Shown in pieces: positions 32,508 through 40,835 of a stretch of DNA of 53,514 nt (position 1 is the first letter of the stretch; each line of letters begins with the position of its first letter). The translations under genes were made by a program, and so were the position numbers. The DNA comes from Phycisphaerales bacterium (GTDB lineage Bacteria > Planctomycetota > Phycisphaerae > Phycisphaerales > SM1A02). The notes beneath the pieces were generated by a model that made no database searches, had not been told where the DNA came from, and worked only from the letters and a program-made list of their open reading frames with translations. Location: the NCBI GenBank assembly GCA_022447205.1, contig JAKVBQ010000021.1:1-53514 (forward strand). Reading direction: 5' to 3'.

Positions 32508-33239
32508 TCAGTCCGGAAGCAGGGCAGGCAGCACGCCGGCAGCAGGGGCATGAATGCTCGCATCGGCCAGGGCATCCAGAGGCGTGGGTTCGGGATTGAC
32601 ATTCACCACGTAGGCCCCCCCGTCGGCCGCCATCTCCACCAGCATCGCTGCCGGCTGCACCACCCCGCTGGTCCCGACGACCAGGAGCAGGTCAGTCTCG
32701 GAGCAGGCTCTGCAGGCACGTGTCCAGACCGCCTGAGGCAGGGTCTCCCCGAACCAGACCACTGCCGGCCGAGCGACACCCCCACAGCGGGGACACTCGG
32801 AACGACCTCCTCCTGCCTCCGATTCGACCGGACCGACCCAGCCACAGCCATCATGACAGCGGTCATGAACGATCGATCCGTGGAGATGGAGGATCCGTTC
32901 ATCCGGCGCGCCGGCCCGTTCCTGAAGATCATCGACGTTCTGGGTGACAAGCAGTGCTTCGTGCCAGCCGGCGAGTGCGTGGTGGGCATCGTTGGGCATC
33001 GCTTCGGCGACCAGCCCTCGACGCCATGCGTACCAGCCGCGAACACGATCAGGATTGCGCGTGAATCCCTCGATGGAGGCGAGTTCCTCGGGATCGTATC
33101 GAGACCAGAGTGCATGATCGGACGCGGCCCGGAAGGTCGGGATACCGCTTTCCGCGCTCAGCCCTGCACCACAGAAGACCACGGGGCGGTTCGAACGCCT
33201 GATCCGTTCGACAAGCCCTGCATCAATCGGCTCAGTCAA
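32508..33239 (-). CDS. NAD-dependent protein deacylase (sirtuin, class III-like)
   Basis: A 243-aa lysine deacylase. GAGLSAESGIPTFR (24-37), TQNVDDLQERAG (99-110), catalytic H120 in LHGS, zinc cysteines 128, 132, 149 and 152, and RPAVVWFGE are present. Y70 and R73 (YAWR) match the Tyr-x-x-Arg pocket of sirtuins that remove succinyl, malonyl or glutaryl groups. The TTG start overlaps the end of the upstream HEAT gene by 8 nt; no in-frame ATG exists before the Rossmann motif. Between the HEAT gene and fumarase, it may act on metabolic enzymes, which is inference. Confidence 0.92.
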   Translation of the reverse strand: MTEPIDAGLVERIRRSNRPVVFCGAGLSAESGIPTFRAASDHALWSRYDPEELASIEGFTRNPDRVRGWYAWRRGLVAEAMPNDAHHALAGWHEALLVTQNVDDLQERAGAPDERILHLHGSIVHDRCHDGCGWVGPVESEAGGGRSECPRCGGVARPAVVWFGETLPQAVWTRACRACSETDLLLVVGTSGVVQPAAMLVEMAADGGAYVVNVNPEPTPLDALADASIHAPAAGVLPALLPD

Positions 33240-35292
33240 CCTCTGGTTCCGTCATCGAACCATCGACGATGGCGATCTTGAGAATGATGCCGTCCAGACG
33301 CTCGAGCTGATCCTCATCGAGCCTTCCATCGAAGCGGGTGCGAATCTCCTCGACGATCGTCGCGGCGCCGGCAGGCGCGATCTCGATGCTGGTGTCGAGG
33401 TAGTCGAGCCATGCATTCGGGGAATCCTCGATGTTGGCGGCACCCTCGAAGTCCTCGATCCGCATGCGCGCGGTGAAGAGCCGCTTCGGCAGGATCCCGG
33501 CGAGCTCGATGCCTGGCCGTCCAAGGACCTTGGCGACCTCCTGCCAGCGACTGCCCTCGACCAGCAGACCGGTGAAACGTTCCAGGAGCCTTCCCTTGAA
33601 CACGGCGTCGGATTCGAATGCGTTGCTGCTCATCGCCGCATCAAGGAGATCGACACGCATCTGGATCGACACGCGGTCGGACTGCGAGAGGAGATCGTCG
33701 TTATTCAGGACCTGACTTTCCGGGAAACGAACGGCAAGCATCCGGAGGGATTCCCTCCAGAGGACGAGCTGGGTCTCCTCGGGCTCGATCGCGAGCATCC
33801 GAAGCAGGTTGTCGGTCGAGGGAGGCATCAGGCCGAAGGCCTTGATCGCTGCAGGCCGGACGCCTTCGTCGTCGGAACGTGCGACCACCGGTTCGTATCG
33901 CTGGCGGGCGACGAAGGAGAACGCGGATGCCCTGCGAACCGCAAGTGAATCATGATCGAGATCGAGCAATGCCACCTCGAGATCAGCGTCCTCGCCGACC
34001 AGCACGAACAGCGAAGCCGTTGCGGGAATCACGAGCCGCGCGTGGAGTTCACGGACCAGCGGTCGTGCGCGCTTGACCCAACCTTCGGGCACCATCTTCG
34101 AATCCACCATGCGCGACAGGGCACGTGCGGCGGCCGCACCGGTCATGCCGTCATCAAGCCTTGCAAGTACCGGCTCGAAGGCATCGGGGCAGGGACGAAG
34201 TGCGATCTGGTCCAGCATCACCGAGGCGACCTGGGGATCGATCTCCTCGGTCACCTTGCGAGCAAGCCGCTCGGGCAGACCTTCGATGCCGATCGCCGCA
34301 AGCAGCTGCGCGCCGAGAATGCGAAGCTCGGCGACCTCGTCGTCAAGCAGAACGAGGACCGCGGCCACCGTCTGTTCATCCGGCACGACACCGTTGCGCA
34401 GCAACCGCTGCACCTGATTGGCGGCGAAGAGGCGGACCACGCTGAGTTCATCACCGAGCATGACATGCAGCCGATCGCCACGTTCGGTTTCGGGCAGGGT
34501 CAGGAACCAGTCACCAAGCACCGACTGCAGCCGGTCGCTGAGCCTGGCCTGTCTGGTCTGGAGCAACTCGATCGACTCCCGCTGTGCTTCCAGTTGCTGG
34601 GCCTGGTTGCCGGCGCTGGCGGCACCGATCGCCTGCTCCAGGGGCATCGAATCGACGGCATCCCACCAGCTGCGCCATCGAGCCTTCTCCTCACCAAGAT
34701 CGATTCGAGTGATCTCGTAGAGCGAACTGGTGATCGCAGCCAGACGCGTGGGGTCGCCGGTCGCATCCAGCATGTTGATCAGGGCTTCGACCGACGCGCG
34801 ATACTGGAATCCACCAAGGGCGCGAATCGCAGCGATCCGGGTGGCGTCCGAGGCGTCGGGATCAAGCGACATGGCGAGGATCGGCGTGATCTCACTCTCG
34901 CCGAGGCGAGCAAGCGTCCGCCCGGCAAGCACTCCGAAGTCCGGGCTTGCGTCGAGGAGGGCCGCGACCAGGGCATCCGCCACGAGTCGAGGCGGCACCC
35001 CGTTGTCAGCAAGGGCTCGAGCAACGGCTTCGACCTGGGCTGTTTCTCCGGACCTCAAGGCCTCCGACAAGGCTTCATTGGCCCCGGAGCCGCCGAGCCG
35101 GAGGAGCCTGACCGCGGCATCGGTCCGCGTCGCATCCGAAATGGCCGGATTCCTGAGAATCGTGGTGAGGAAGCTCAGATCATCGTCTGCAGCCGCTGAG
35201 GGCGCATGGAAACCGATCTGGATCGCGCAGAGGCAGGCGAGAAGCCCCCCCTTGGTCAGCACGAGGCGGAAGGATCGCTTCCAAGATCGCAT
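33232..35292 (-). CDS. Exported HEAT-repeat protein
   Basis: A 686-aa protein. Residues about 12-36 (LTKGGLLACLCAIQIGFHAPSAAA) form a signal peptide, so the protein is probably periplasmic. The rest is alpha-helical with HEAT-like units: ATRTDAAVRLLRLGGSGANEALSEAL, ATRIAAIRALGGF, ELRILGAQLLAAIG, and more to about residue 560. A Gln/Glu-rich helix lies near residues 230-260. No catalytic motif is seen, so a scaffold role is likely. The ATG follows the family start rather than the longer frame. Its promoter region carries a TACGAT box and a hairpin. It overlaps the sirtuin start. Confidence 0.8.
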   Translation of the reverse strand: MRSWKRSFRLVLTKGGLLACLCAIQIGFHAPSAAADDDLSFLTTILRNPAISDATRTDAAVRLLRLGGSGANEALSEALRSGETAQVEAVARALADNGVPPRLVADALVAALLDASPDFGVLAGRTLARLGESEITPILAMSLDPDASDATRIAAIRALGGFQYRASVEALINMLDATGDPTRLAAITSSLYEITRIDLGEEKARWRSWWDAVDSMPLEQAIGAASAGNQAQQLEAQRESIELLQTRQARLSDRLQSVLGDWFLTLPETERGDRLHVMLGDELSVVRLFAANQVQRLLRNGVVPDEQTVAAVLVLLDDEVAELRILGAQLLAAIGIEGLPERLARKVTEEIDPQVASVMLDQIALRPCPDAFEPVLARLDDGMTGAAAARALSRMVDSKMVPEGWVKRARPLVRELHARLVIPATASLFVLVGEDADLEVALLDLDHDSLAVRRASAFSFVARQRYEPVVARSDDEGVRPAAIKAFGLMPPSTDNLLRMLAIEPEETQLVLWRESLRMLAVRFPESQVLNNDDLLSQSDRVSIQMRVDLLDAAMSSNAFESDAVFKGRLLERFTGLLVEGSRWQEVAKVLGRPGIELAGILPKRLFTARMRIEDFEGAANIEDSPNAWLDYLDTSIEIAPAGAATIVEEIRTRFDGRLDEDQLERLDGIILKIAIVDGSMTEPEVD

Positions 35293-35331
35293 GGTCTGGC
35301 CCAACTCCGGTCGATGAAGTCCATGAGGAAA

Positions 35332-35366
35332 CCCGGGCAAACCAGCCCGGGACATCGGCAATCGTA
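35332..35366 (-). promoter_or_regulatory. Promoter -10 and 5'-terminal hairpin of the HEAT-sirtuin-fumC unit
   Basis: TACGAT on minus (35366-35361) predicts a start near 35354. A perfect 7-bp stem CCCGGGC/GCCCGGG (35351-35332, six-base loop) begins about three bases later. The leader to the ATG is about 60 nt. Confidence 0.35.
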
Positions 35367-35499
35367 CCGATTCCGACCCCCGTGGGAGGCGCCAAGATGC
35401 ACTTCCTTCCATTCAATGTGACTTCATGCCTGCTGCCACTTGCCATCCGGGGGTGGAGCGCGTTCAATCAGTGAACCGAAGCCCGGTGGAGCCCCCAGG

Positions 35500-36861
35500 A
35501 TGACCGATTGGAATGCAGCCGAGGACCATGTCGACAGAGCGCTCGAGCTCTTCAGGCGCGGCCGCCTCGATGAGGCTGAGAAGGCGCTGCGGCTCGCGCT
35601 TGAGATCGCTCCTGATCGTGGCGACTGGGTCTTCAACCTCGCCCTGACCCTGGATGCCTCCGGGCGCCTCAACGAAGCGATCGACTGCTACCTGGCCGCA
35701 GCCAGCGCACTCCCCGAAGAGGGTGAGATCAAGGCATCGGCTGGCATCGCACTCTCCAAGGCCAATCGGCCGGAGGAGGCACTTCGCCTGCTGAAGGATG
35801 CCTGTGTCCTCGAGCCGACTTGTGAGGAGGCCTGGGCCCACCAGATCGATGTCCTGTCGAGCCTGGAGCGTCACGACGAGGCCGAGGAGGTCTACTTCCT
35901 GGCCCAGCAGTACATGGACGAGTACCCGAACTGCCTCTTTGCAATGGGTGAAAGCCTGTTCTCGAGGGGCGAGCTGGACCGCGCCGCCTGGTGCTTCAGG
36001 GAGGCCGCCAGCCAGGACCCGGCGCTTCCGAGGGTCCGTGCGCGGCTGGGAGCGGTTCTTGCCAAGTCAGGTCGGACGCATCGAGCGGTCCGCATGTACC
36101 TCCAGGATCTTCGCGAGGATCCCGGCTCGGCCGAAACCCTGCTTGAATTCGGTGACCTGCTGACCACTCTGGGGCGGTATGGCGAAGCCGAGGAGAAGTT
36201 CCGTCGAGTGCTGGAACTGCAACCTGCGGACATCGGCGCACACCGACGGCTTGCGACCCTCTCCATCCGCATGGGACGACATGATCAGGCGATCTCGGAG
36301 CTGGAACTGATCCGGAGCCTCGACCCCGAAGACGGCCCCACCATCATGCACCTCGCAGGCAGCCTCCTCACCGTCAGGAAGACGCGAGAGGCGAAGGGGC
36401 TCCTGCTGGAACACGCCGACTTCCTGAGTCGTGATGCGGATCGGGAGACCACCGTCCAGCTCTGTGACCTGCTCCTGAACGCCGGACTTCCCGGCATCAG
36501 CACCGACATCCTGGCCGAAGCCATGGAACGTCACCCGAATGACGTCGAGCTGCTCAGACGCATGGCCTACGCCCGATACGACAGTGGAGACACCCGAGGT
36601 GGGGACCGGGTCTCACGCAGGCTGATCCGGATGAATCCGACCCTGACCGCCACGCATGAGAACCTGGTCCTGAGCGCGCTGTCGTTGAACGAGCCGACCC
36701 TGGCCAGACTGAGGCTGCGTCGTGCACTGAGTCACTGCCCTGCCGAAGATCGCATCCGCAGACTGAGACCGCTCCTGGTCCTGAAGTGGGTGCCGACCTT
36801 CCTGCGCAGATGGCGGGAACGGTTCGCGAAACTCCCGGTCATCAGCCGCTTCCTCGGCTGA
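35500..36861 (+). CDS. TPR-repeat protein
   Basis: A 453-aa soluble protein made of tetratricopeptide repeats: AEDHVDRALELFRRGRLDEAEKALRLALEIAPD, followed by GRLNEAIDCYL, NRPEEALRLLKDA, GELDRAAWCFREA, GRYGEAEEKFRRVLELQPADIGAHRRLA, GRHDQAISELE and others to about residue 400. The C-terminus is basic (RWRERFAKL). There is no signal peptide or enzyme domain, so it is a protein-interaction scaffold. The ATG at 35500 has GGTGGAG upstream. It is transcribed alone and ends at a bidirectional terminator. Confidence 0.88.
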   Translation: MTDWNAAEDHVDRALELFRRGRLDEAEKALRLALEIAPDRGDWVFNLALTLDASGRLNEAIDCYLAAASALPEEGEIKASAGIALSKANRPEEALRLLKDACVLEPTCEEAWAHQIDVLSSLERHDEAEEVYFLAQQYMDEYPNCLFAMGESLFSRGELDRAAWCFREAASQDPALPRVRARLGAVLAKSGRTHRAVRMYLQDLREDPGSAETLLEFGDLLTTLGRYGEAEEKFRRVLELQPADIGAHRRLATLSIRMGRHDQAISELELIRSLDPEDGPTIMHLAGSLLTVRKTREAKGLLLEHADFLSRDADRETTVQLCDLLLNAGLPGISTDILAEAMERHPNDVELLRRMAYARYDSGDTRGGDRVSRRLIRMNPTLTATHENLVLSALSLNEPTLARLRLRRALSHCPAEDRIRRLRPLLVLKWVPTFLRRWRERFAKLPVISRFLG

Positions 36862-36885
36862 CGCAGGAAAACGAAAGCCAATGAA

Positions 36886-36910
36886 GAACCCCGGCAGGAT
36901 GCCGGGGTTC
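36886..36910. terminator. Bidirectional terminator between the TPR gene and rpsR
   Basis: A perfect 10-bp stem GAACCCCGGC/GCCGGGGTTC with an AGGAT loop. TCGTTTGTT follows on plus, and TTCATTGGCTTTCGTTTT follows on minus. Confidence 0.85.
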
Positions 36911-36940
36911 TCGTTTGTTCCGTCGAGCCTCGAAACGGGC

Positions 36941-37174
36941 TCAGAGGGTTGCGTTCGTGTAGGGGAGCAGGGCCATGTAGCGGGCTCGCTTGATTGCCTG
37001 CCCAAGCGCACGCTGTTCACGCGCGGACGTCGAAAGACGCTTCCGGGAGTACATCTTCCCGTTGGGGGTCAGCATGCGTCGCAGCATGTCGATGTCCTTG
37101 TGGTCGACGTAGAAACGACCGTCGGAACCGGTCTTCATCTTGAGTTGGGGACCGGGGGTCTGGAACTGGCTCAT
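36941..37174 (-). CDS. rpsR: Ribosomal protein bS18
   Basis: Small-subunit platform protein that pairs with bS6. The protein is 77 aa; the core is YVDHKDIDMLRRMLTPNGKMYSRKRLSTSAREQRALGQAIKRARYMALLPY. AGAGG precedes the ATG by six nt. It is a solitary gene here; in most bacteria it lies with rpsF, ssb and rplI. It is divergent from the chagasin-like lipoprotein. Confidence 0.97.
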   Translation of the reverse strand: MSQFQTPGPQLKMKTGSDGRFYVDHKDIDMLRRMLTPNGKMYSRKRLSTSAREQRALGQAIKRARYMALLPYTNATL

Positions 37175-37368
37175 GTATGCCTCTGCCTTCGCTTGAAATC
37201 AGTCTTGGAAAGCCCCTTGGAGGGACCTCCGCCGGATACGTGCCCGGCGGTAACCGAGCCACACAGGGTATCCAGTCCCCGCAGGAGCCGCAAACCGAAT
37301 TCCCCGTTTCCGCCCTGAGCGGGCATAATGGCCTCATGACCACCATGAACGCTCCTGGAGCCAGCCCC

Positions 37369-37806
37369 ATGACCCAGATCCGGATCGCCCTCCTCGCCAT
37401 GACCCTCCCGATCCTCGCCCTGGCGGGGTGCGCCGCCCAGGACGGTGACCGGGGAGACCACATGCTGACCGTGGTCGGCCCGGCGTCGCCGGACGGTGCG
37501 CCGGAACAACTGATGCTCGAATCCGTCGTCGGTCGCGAGGAGATCATCCAACTGCCCTCGAATGCCGGGACCGGATACACCTGGTCGATGACGACCCACT
37601 CCGAAGGCATCGAGCTGGTCGGCGCACCGACCACCGAGCCCATTCAAAAGGACCTGCCCGGGGGGGAGGTCATGACCCGCTTCACCTTGAGGATGAACAA
37701 GGCGGGAAGACAGACCGCTCGTCTGGAACTCGCACGGACCTGGGAAACCGACGTTCCTGCAGCACGCCTCGTGAACGTGATCATCAAAGTGGACGGAAAC
37801 TCGTGA
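37369..37806 (+). CDS. Chagasin-like cysteine protease inhibitor, lipoprotein
   Basis: A 145-aa protein. A signal peptide with lipobox LALAGC anchors it to the membrane. The mature part has the three inhibitor loops of family I42: SNAGTGYTWSM (NPTTGY loop), PGGEVMTRFTLRM, and ELARTWE (RPW loop). Such proteins block papain-like cysteine proteases. I choose ATG 37369 because GGAG sits before it and it gives a compact signal peptide. ATG 37336, six nt after a CATAAT box, would add 11 residues. The stop overlaps the next gene's GTG by 4 nt. Confidence 0.82.
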   Translation: MTQIRIALLAMTLPILALAGCAAQDGDRGDHMLTVVGPASPDGAPEQLMLESVVGREEIIQLPSNAGTGYTWSMTTHSEGIELVGAPTTEPIQKDLPGGEVMTRFTLRMNKAGRQTARLELARTWETDVPAARLVNVIIKVDGNS

Positions 37807-38456
37807 CCCGAGTCGGCACATGTCCCCGCATCGGCATCACCGTGGATGTGGAAGCGGAAAGCTACCGAAGTCGATTCCCCTACTCGGAGATGGTGGCCTC
37901 GGTGGGCGCCACCCCCCTGCTGCTCCCATGCGTGCCAGAATCGACCCCCGACTACCTGGCGTGCTGCGACGCGATCGTGCTGACCGGCGGTGATGATCCG
38001 GACATGACCGGATACGGCGTCACCAACCATCCGAAGATCACGACGATGTCACCTCGACGCCAGGCGTTCGAACGTGCACTGCTCGAACAGCTCGACGGGA
38101 CGAACCATCCCATCCTCGCGATCTGTCTCGGGATGCAGTTGATGAGTCTTGAAGCCGGCGGCACTCTCGACCAGCATCTGCCGGACTCGCTCGCGACGGC
38201 CGATCTTCACTGGAATGGAACGGTCCATGGCGTCGAAGGCGCACTCGGTTCCGGTGAGGTCCACAGCCATCACCGGCAGGCGATCTCCGAGGCAGGCAGC
38301 CTGGAGGTCGTCGCCCGGGCGGAGGATGGCGTGATCGAAGCCGTTCGTGACAGAACACACCCCTGTCGTCTCGGCGTGCAGTGGCATCCCGAACGCACCA
38401 ACGATGCTGCACTGGGCGTGGGTCTCTTCGAACGACTGGTCAAAGCCATTCCCTGA
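37803..38456 (+). CDS. Peptidase C26 / gamma-glutamyl-GABA hydrolase family protein
   Basis: A 217-aa class I glutamine amidotransferase-like hydrolase. The nucleophile is Cys in AICLGMQLM, with the catalytic His-Glu in LGVQWHPERT. DAIVLTGGDDPDMTGYG and SHHRQAI match the PuuD-like branch, which hydrolyses gamma-glutamyl amides. The GTG start overlaps the upstream stop (GTGA), coupling a cysteine-hydrolase to a cysteine-protease inhibitor. The inhibitor is exported while this enzyme appears cytosolic, so direct inhibition is unlikely. Confidence 0.87.
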   Translation: MTRVGTCPRIGITVDVEAESYRSRFPYSEMVASVGATPLLLPCVPESTPDYLACCDAIVLTGGDDPDMTGYGVTNHPKITTMSPRRQAFERALLEQLDGTNHPILAICLGMQLMSLEAGGTLDQHLPDSLATADLHWNGTVHGVEGALGSGEVHSHHRQAISEAGSLEVVARAEDGVIEAVRDRTHPCRLGVQWHPERTNDAALGVGLFERLVKAIP

Positions 38457-38602
38457 ACACCCTGCGACACGGTCAAGGCAGGTGACTGCCGCGTCCGAAA
38501 ACGCTGTGCGCCCGTTCGGTGGCTGGCACCCCCTCGAACCTTCCGGAACCGATGCGGCACGGCCTTATTCCCGTGCTAGGATCAATCTGGAGAGGTGATG
38601 CC

Positions 38603-39238
38603 GTGCATGAGGCACCGGAAAACTGGCACAGGCGTTTTCGCCACTATGTGCTCCTGAGACCACAGGAGACACCTTGTCCTCCGGATGTCATGCAGTCGAT
38701 CCAGCGTGCCAGAGGGCAGGTCACGGAGGTTCACAACCCACTGGCCGCGCTGGCGGAACTCTGCACCTTGAATCGATCCCAGGAACCTCGCAGACGACAG
38801 AACCTCCCGAAGGATGATGCCATCGCGCTCCTGGTCTACAACCCCGATGGTCGCCTTGAACTCCTGCCCGAGCTTTATCGGTCGATCAGGGAGAAGCTCA
38901 GGGACGTCGAGTTGTTCGCGGTCGAATCGACGTCGAAGGGATTGATGCTCATCGACATCACCAACGTCACGACCCGCCAGACACGGGCCCCGCAGAGCGA
39001 GCAGGAGAAGCCGTCGGGATACGGTCAGCTGAGACTCGCAGGGACCGAACGGGAAGCCGATCAGGTCGAGGCGGAGGAGACCGGGGAGGCACAGGCCCCC
39101 GAGTCAGAACAGACCGGAGAAAGTCCGGCCGGGACGAACCCCAAGGACCCCCCGGAACGTACTCTTTCGGCAGGGGAACTGGACATGCTGCTGGGTCGAA
39201 ACGAGGACGAGGATCCATCAGCGGATGAACTGGAGTGA
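38603..39238 (+). CDS. Hypothetical protein upstream of a diguanylate cyclase
   Basis: A 211-aa protein that I do not recognise. Residues 10-125 look globular alpha/beta (HYVLLRPQETPCPPDVMQSI, AIALLVYNPDGRLELLPELYRSIREKL, LFAVESTSKGLMLIDITN), possibly a degenerate receiver-like fold. Residues 135-211 are disordered, rich in Glu, Gln and Pro, ending LSAGELDMLLGRNEDED. The start is GTG 38603 with GGAGAGG seven nt upstream and a TAGGAT box at 38577-38582; longer frames lack signals. It ends 6 nt before the GGDEF gene and probably partners it. The acidic LDMLLG tail could be a short binding motif. Confidence 0.7.
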   Translation: MHEAPENWHRRFRHYVLLRPQETPCPPDVMQSIQRARGQVTEVHNPLAALAELCTLNRSQEPRRRQNLPKDDAIALLVYNPDGRLELLPELYRSIREKLRDVELFAVESTSKGLMLIDITNVTTRQTRAPQSEQEKPSGYGQLRLAGTEREADQVEAEETGEAQAPESEQTGESPAGTNPKDPPERTLSAGELDMLLGRNEDEDPSADELE

Positions 39239-39244
39239 GCCGGG

Positions 39245-40765
39245 ATGAGTGCGATCGGTACCAATCCCAAGTCCACGAGCCGACGTCCGGTGCTGATCCG
39301 GGCGGGGCTGCCGGTCGAGCAGCTCCGGCGTTTGAGCAAGGAGCTCGAGACCAACCGGATCCGGATGGTCGAGACGATCTTCGACGCGCTCTGCGAGGCG
39401 GGGTCACCGAATCCGACCGATCGGATTTCAGCGATCCTCATGGCCCCCCCGCCCTCCGGACTCGATGATCCCGCAGTCGTCGAGGCGTTCCGGAGCACCG
39501 ACCCGGACGTACGCATGATCCTCCTGCTTCCGGACGAGGAGCAGGACCGCGCGAACTCGGCACTGGTTGCAGGTTTCAACGATGCACTGACGCTTCCCGC
39601 CTCGGCGGAGCGCCTCCGTCAGGCCCTCGATCCGGTCGAAGAAGCGGACACCGGCGGGGATGACCTCGCGACATACCGTGACCATGACGAGGACCAGGAA
39701 ACGAACGCCACTGGAGGCACGCGGAACTCGACCACCTACCACCGCTCGATCGTGGAGATCGTGCTCGAGGAGGCGTGCACCAGGATCGAGGAGGAAGCCT
39801 CGATGGAGCTCCCGGAACCGGGCGAGTCGCTCCTGGGTGACTACGCCTCACAAGGCGACATCGGCGACACCCACCTCATCCATGCGGTGATCGAAGGCCG
39901 GCACATCGAGCACATCGCGATCGAGCTCATCCGGAATCGAACCGGCATCACATCCCTGGAACTGGTGATGGATCGGATCACGGAGATTCCCGGGAAGGAG
40001 ACGCCCTCCGGTCGAGGTCGGGGATGGACATGCGTCCAGATCGGAGAGGAGGAGTCGTTCGGATTCCTCGCTTCGGAGACGGCGGACGAGGCGACCCTCA
40101 CTCCCTGGTGCCGCTGGCTCCGACACTGGCTCGTCCTTCAGCACCAGCACGCGGACTACCGACGCAAGGCGTGGACGGACGAACTCACCGGTGCGGGCAA
40201 TCGCAGGGCGCTCAACAAGGTCCTGGGAAAGGTCATCGACAGAGCCCGTTCCGAACGGAGAGCGGTCACGGTGATGTTCTTCGACATCGACAACTTCAAG
40301 ACCTACAACGATCAGTTCGGCCACGACGCAGGTGACAAGGTCCTGCGTGAGACCGTACAGCTGCTCCGATCGGTGATCAGGCGGGGTGACCATGTGTTCA
40401 GGGTCGGCGGCGACGAATTCGTCGTGATCTTCGCACCCGATCCCGCAGGACCGCGTTCCGCCTGTTCCAGCCCGCCGGAGTCGATCGAACAGATCGCTTC
40501 ACGTTTCCAGCATCAGGTCGGAAGCCTCCAGCTCCCACAGATCGGTCTCAATGCACCCGGCACGCTCTCCATCTCCGCCGGGATGGTCAGCTACCCCTGG
40601 GACGGTCAGGATCCGGAGGAGCTGCTCCGCAAGGCCGACCAGCTCGCCCTCGAGAGCAAGCGGAGCGGCAAGAACGTGATCACCTTCGGCCCCGCGGCGA
40701 GGAACCAGTCCGACGAGTTCCCGCCACCCCCCGAGGACGAGCGCGACCGGACCGAAAGCGAGTAG
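39245..40765 (+). CDS. Diguanylate cyclase (GGDEF) with N-terminal pseudo-receiver
   Basis: Makes cyclic di-GMP from two GTP. The protein is 506 aa. Residues 14-132 resemble a receiver fold (RPVLIRAGLPVEQLRRL, MILLLPDEEQ, GFNDALTLPASAERL) without the usual phosphoacceptor pattern. Residues 165-300 form a sensory-type domain of unknown class. The catalytic domain (about 310-480) has FFDIDNFK with D347, DQFGHDAGDKVL and an intact GGDEF at 388-392. An inhibitory I-site R379-x-x-D382 lies five residues before GGDEF, so product feedback is expected. There is no membrane segment. It lies 6 nt behind the unknown gene. Confidence 0.92.
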   Translation: MSAIGTNPKSTSRRPVLIRAGLPVEQLRRLSKELETNRIRMVETIFDALCEAGSPNPTDRISAILMAPPPSGLDDPAVVEAFRSTDPDVRMILLLPDEEQDRANSALVAGFNDALTLPASAERLRQALDPVEEADTGGDDLATYRDHDEDQETNATGGTRNSTTYHRSIVEIVLEEACTRIEEEASMELPEPGESLLGDYASQGDIGDTHLIHAVIEGRHIEHIAIELIRNRTGITSLELVMDRITEIPGKETPSGRGRGWTCVQIGEEESFGFLASETADEATLTPWCRWLRHWLVLQHQHADYRRKAWTDELTGAGNRRALNKVLGKVIDRARSERRAVTVMFFDIDNFKTYNDQFGHDAGDKVLRETVQLLRSVIRRGDHVFRVGGDEFVVIFAPDPAGPRSACSSPPESIEQIASRFQHQVGSLQLPQIGLNAPGTLSISAGMVSYPWDGQDPEELLRKADQLALESKRSGKNVITFGPAARNQSDEFPPPPEDERDRTESE

Positions 40766-40835
40766 ATCTCGAACCGAACTTGACCCCGAACCCCTCGGTA
40801 GCCGAAGAGTGATCAACAGGCTGCCGAGAGGGCTC

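Noticed and set aside
32508-33239. SIR2 protein as an anti-phage defence gene
   Set aside because: It has the zinc site and acyl pocket of metabolic sirtuins and lies between HEAT and fumarase genes; no TIR, HerA or Argonaute partner.
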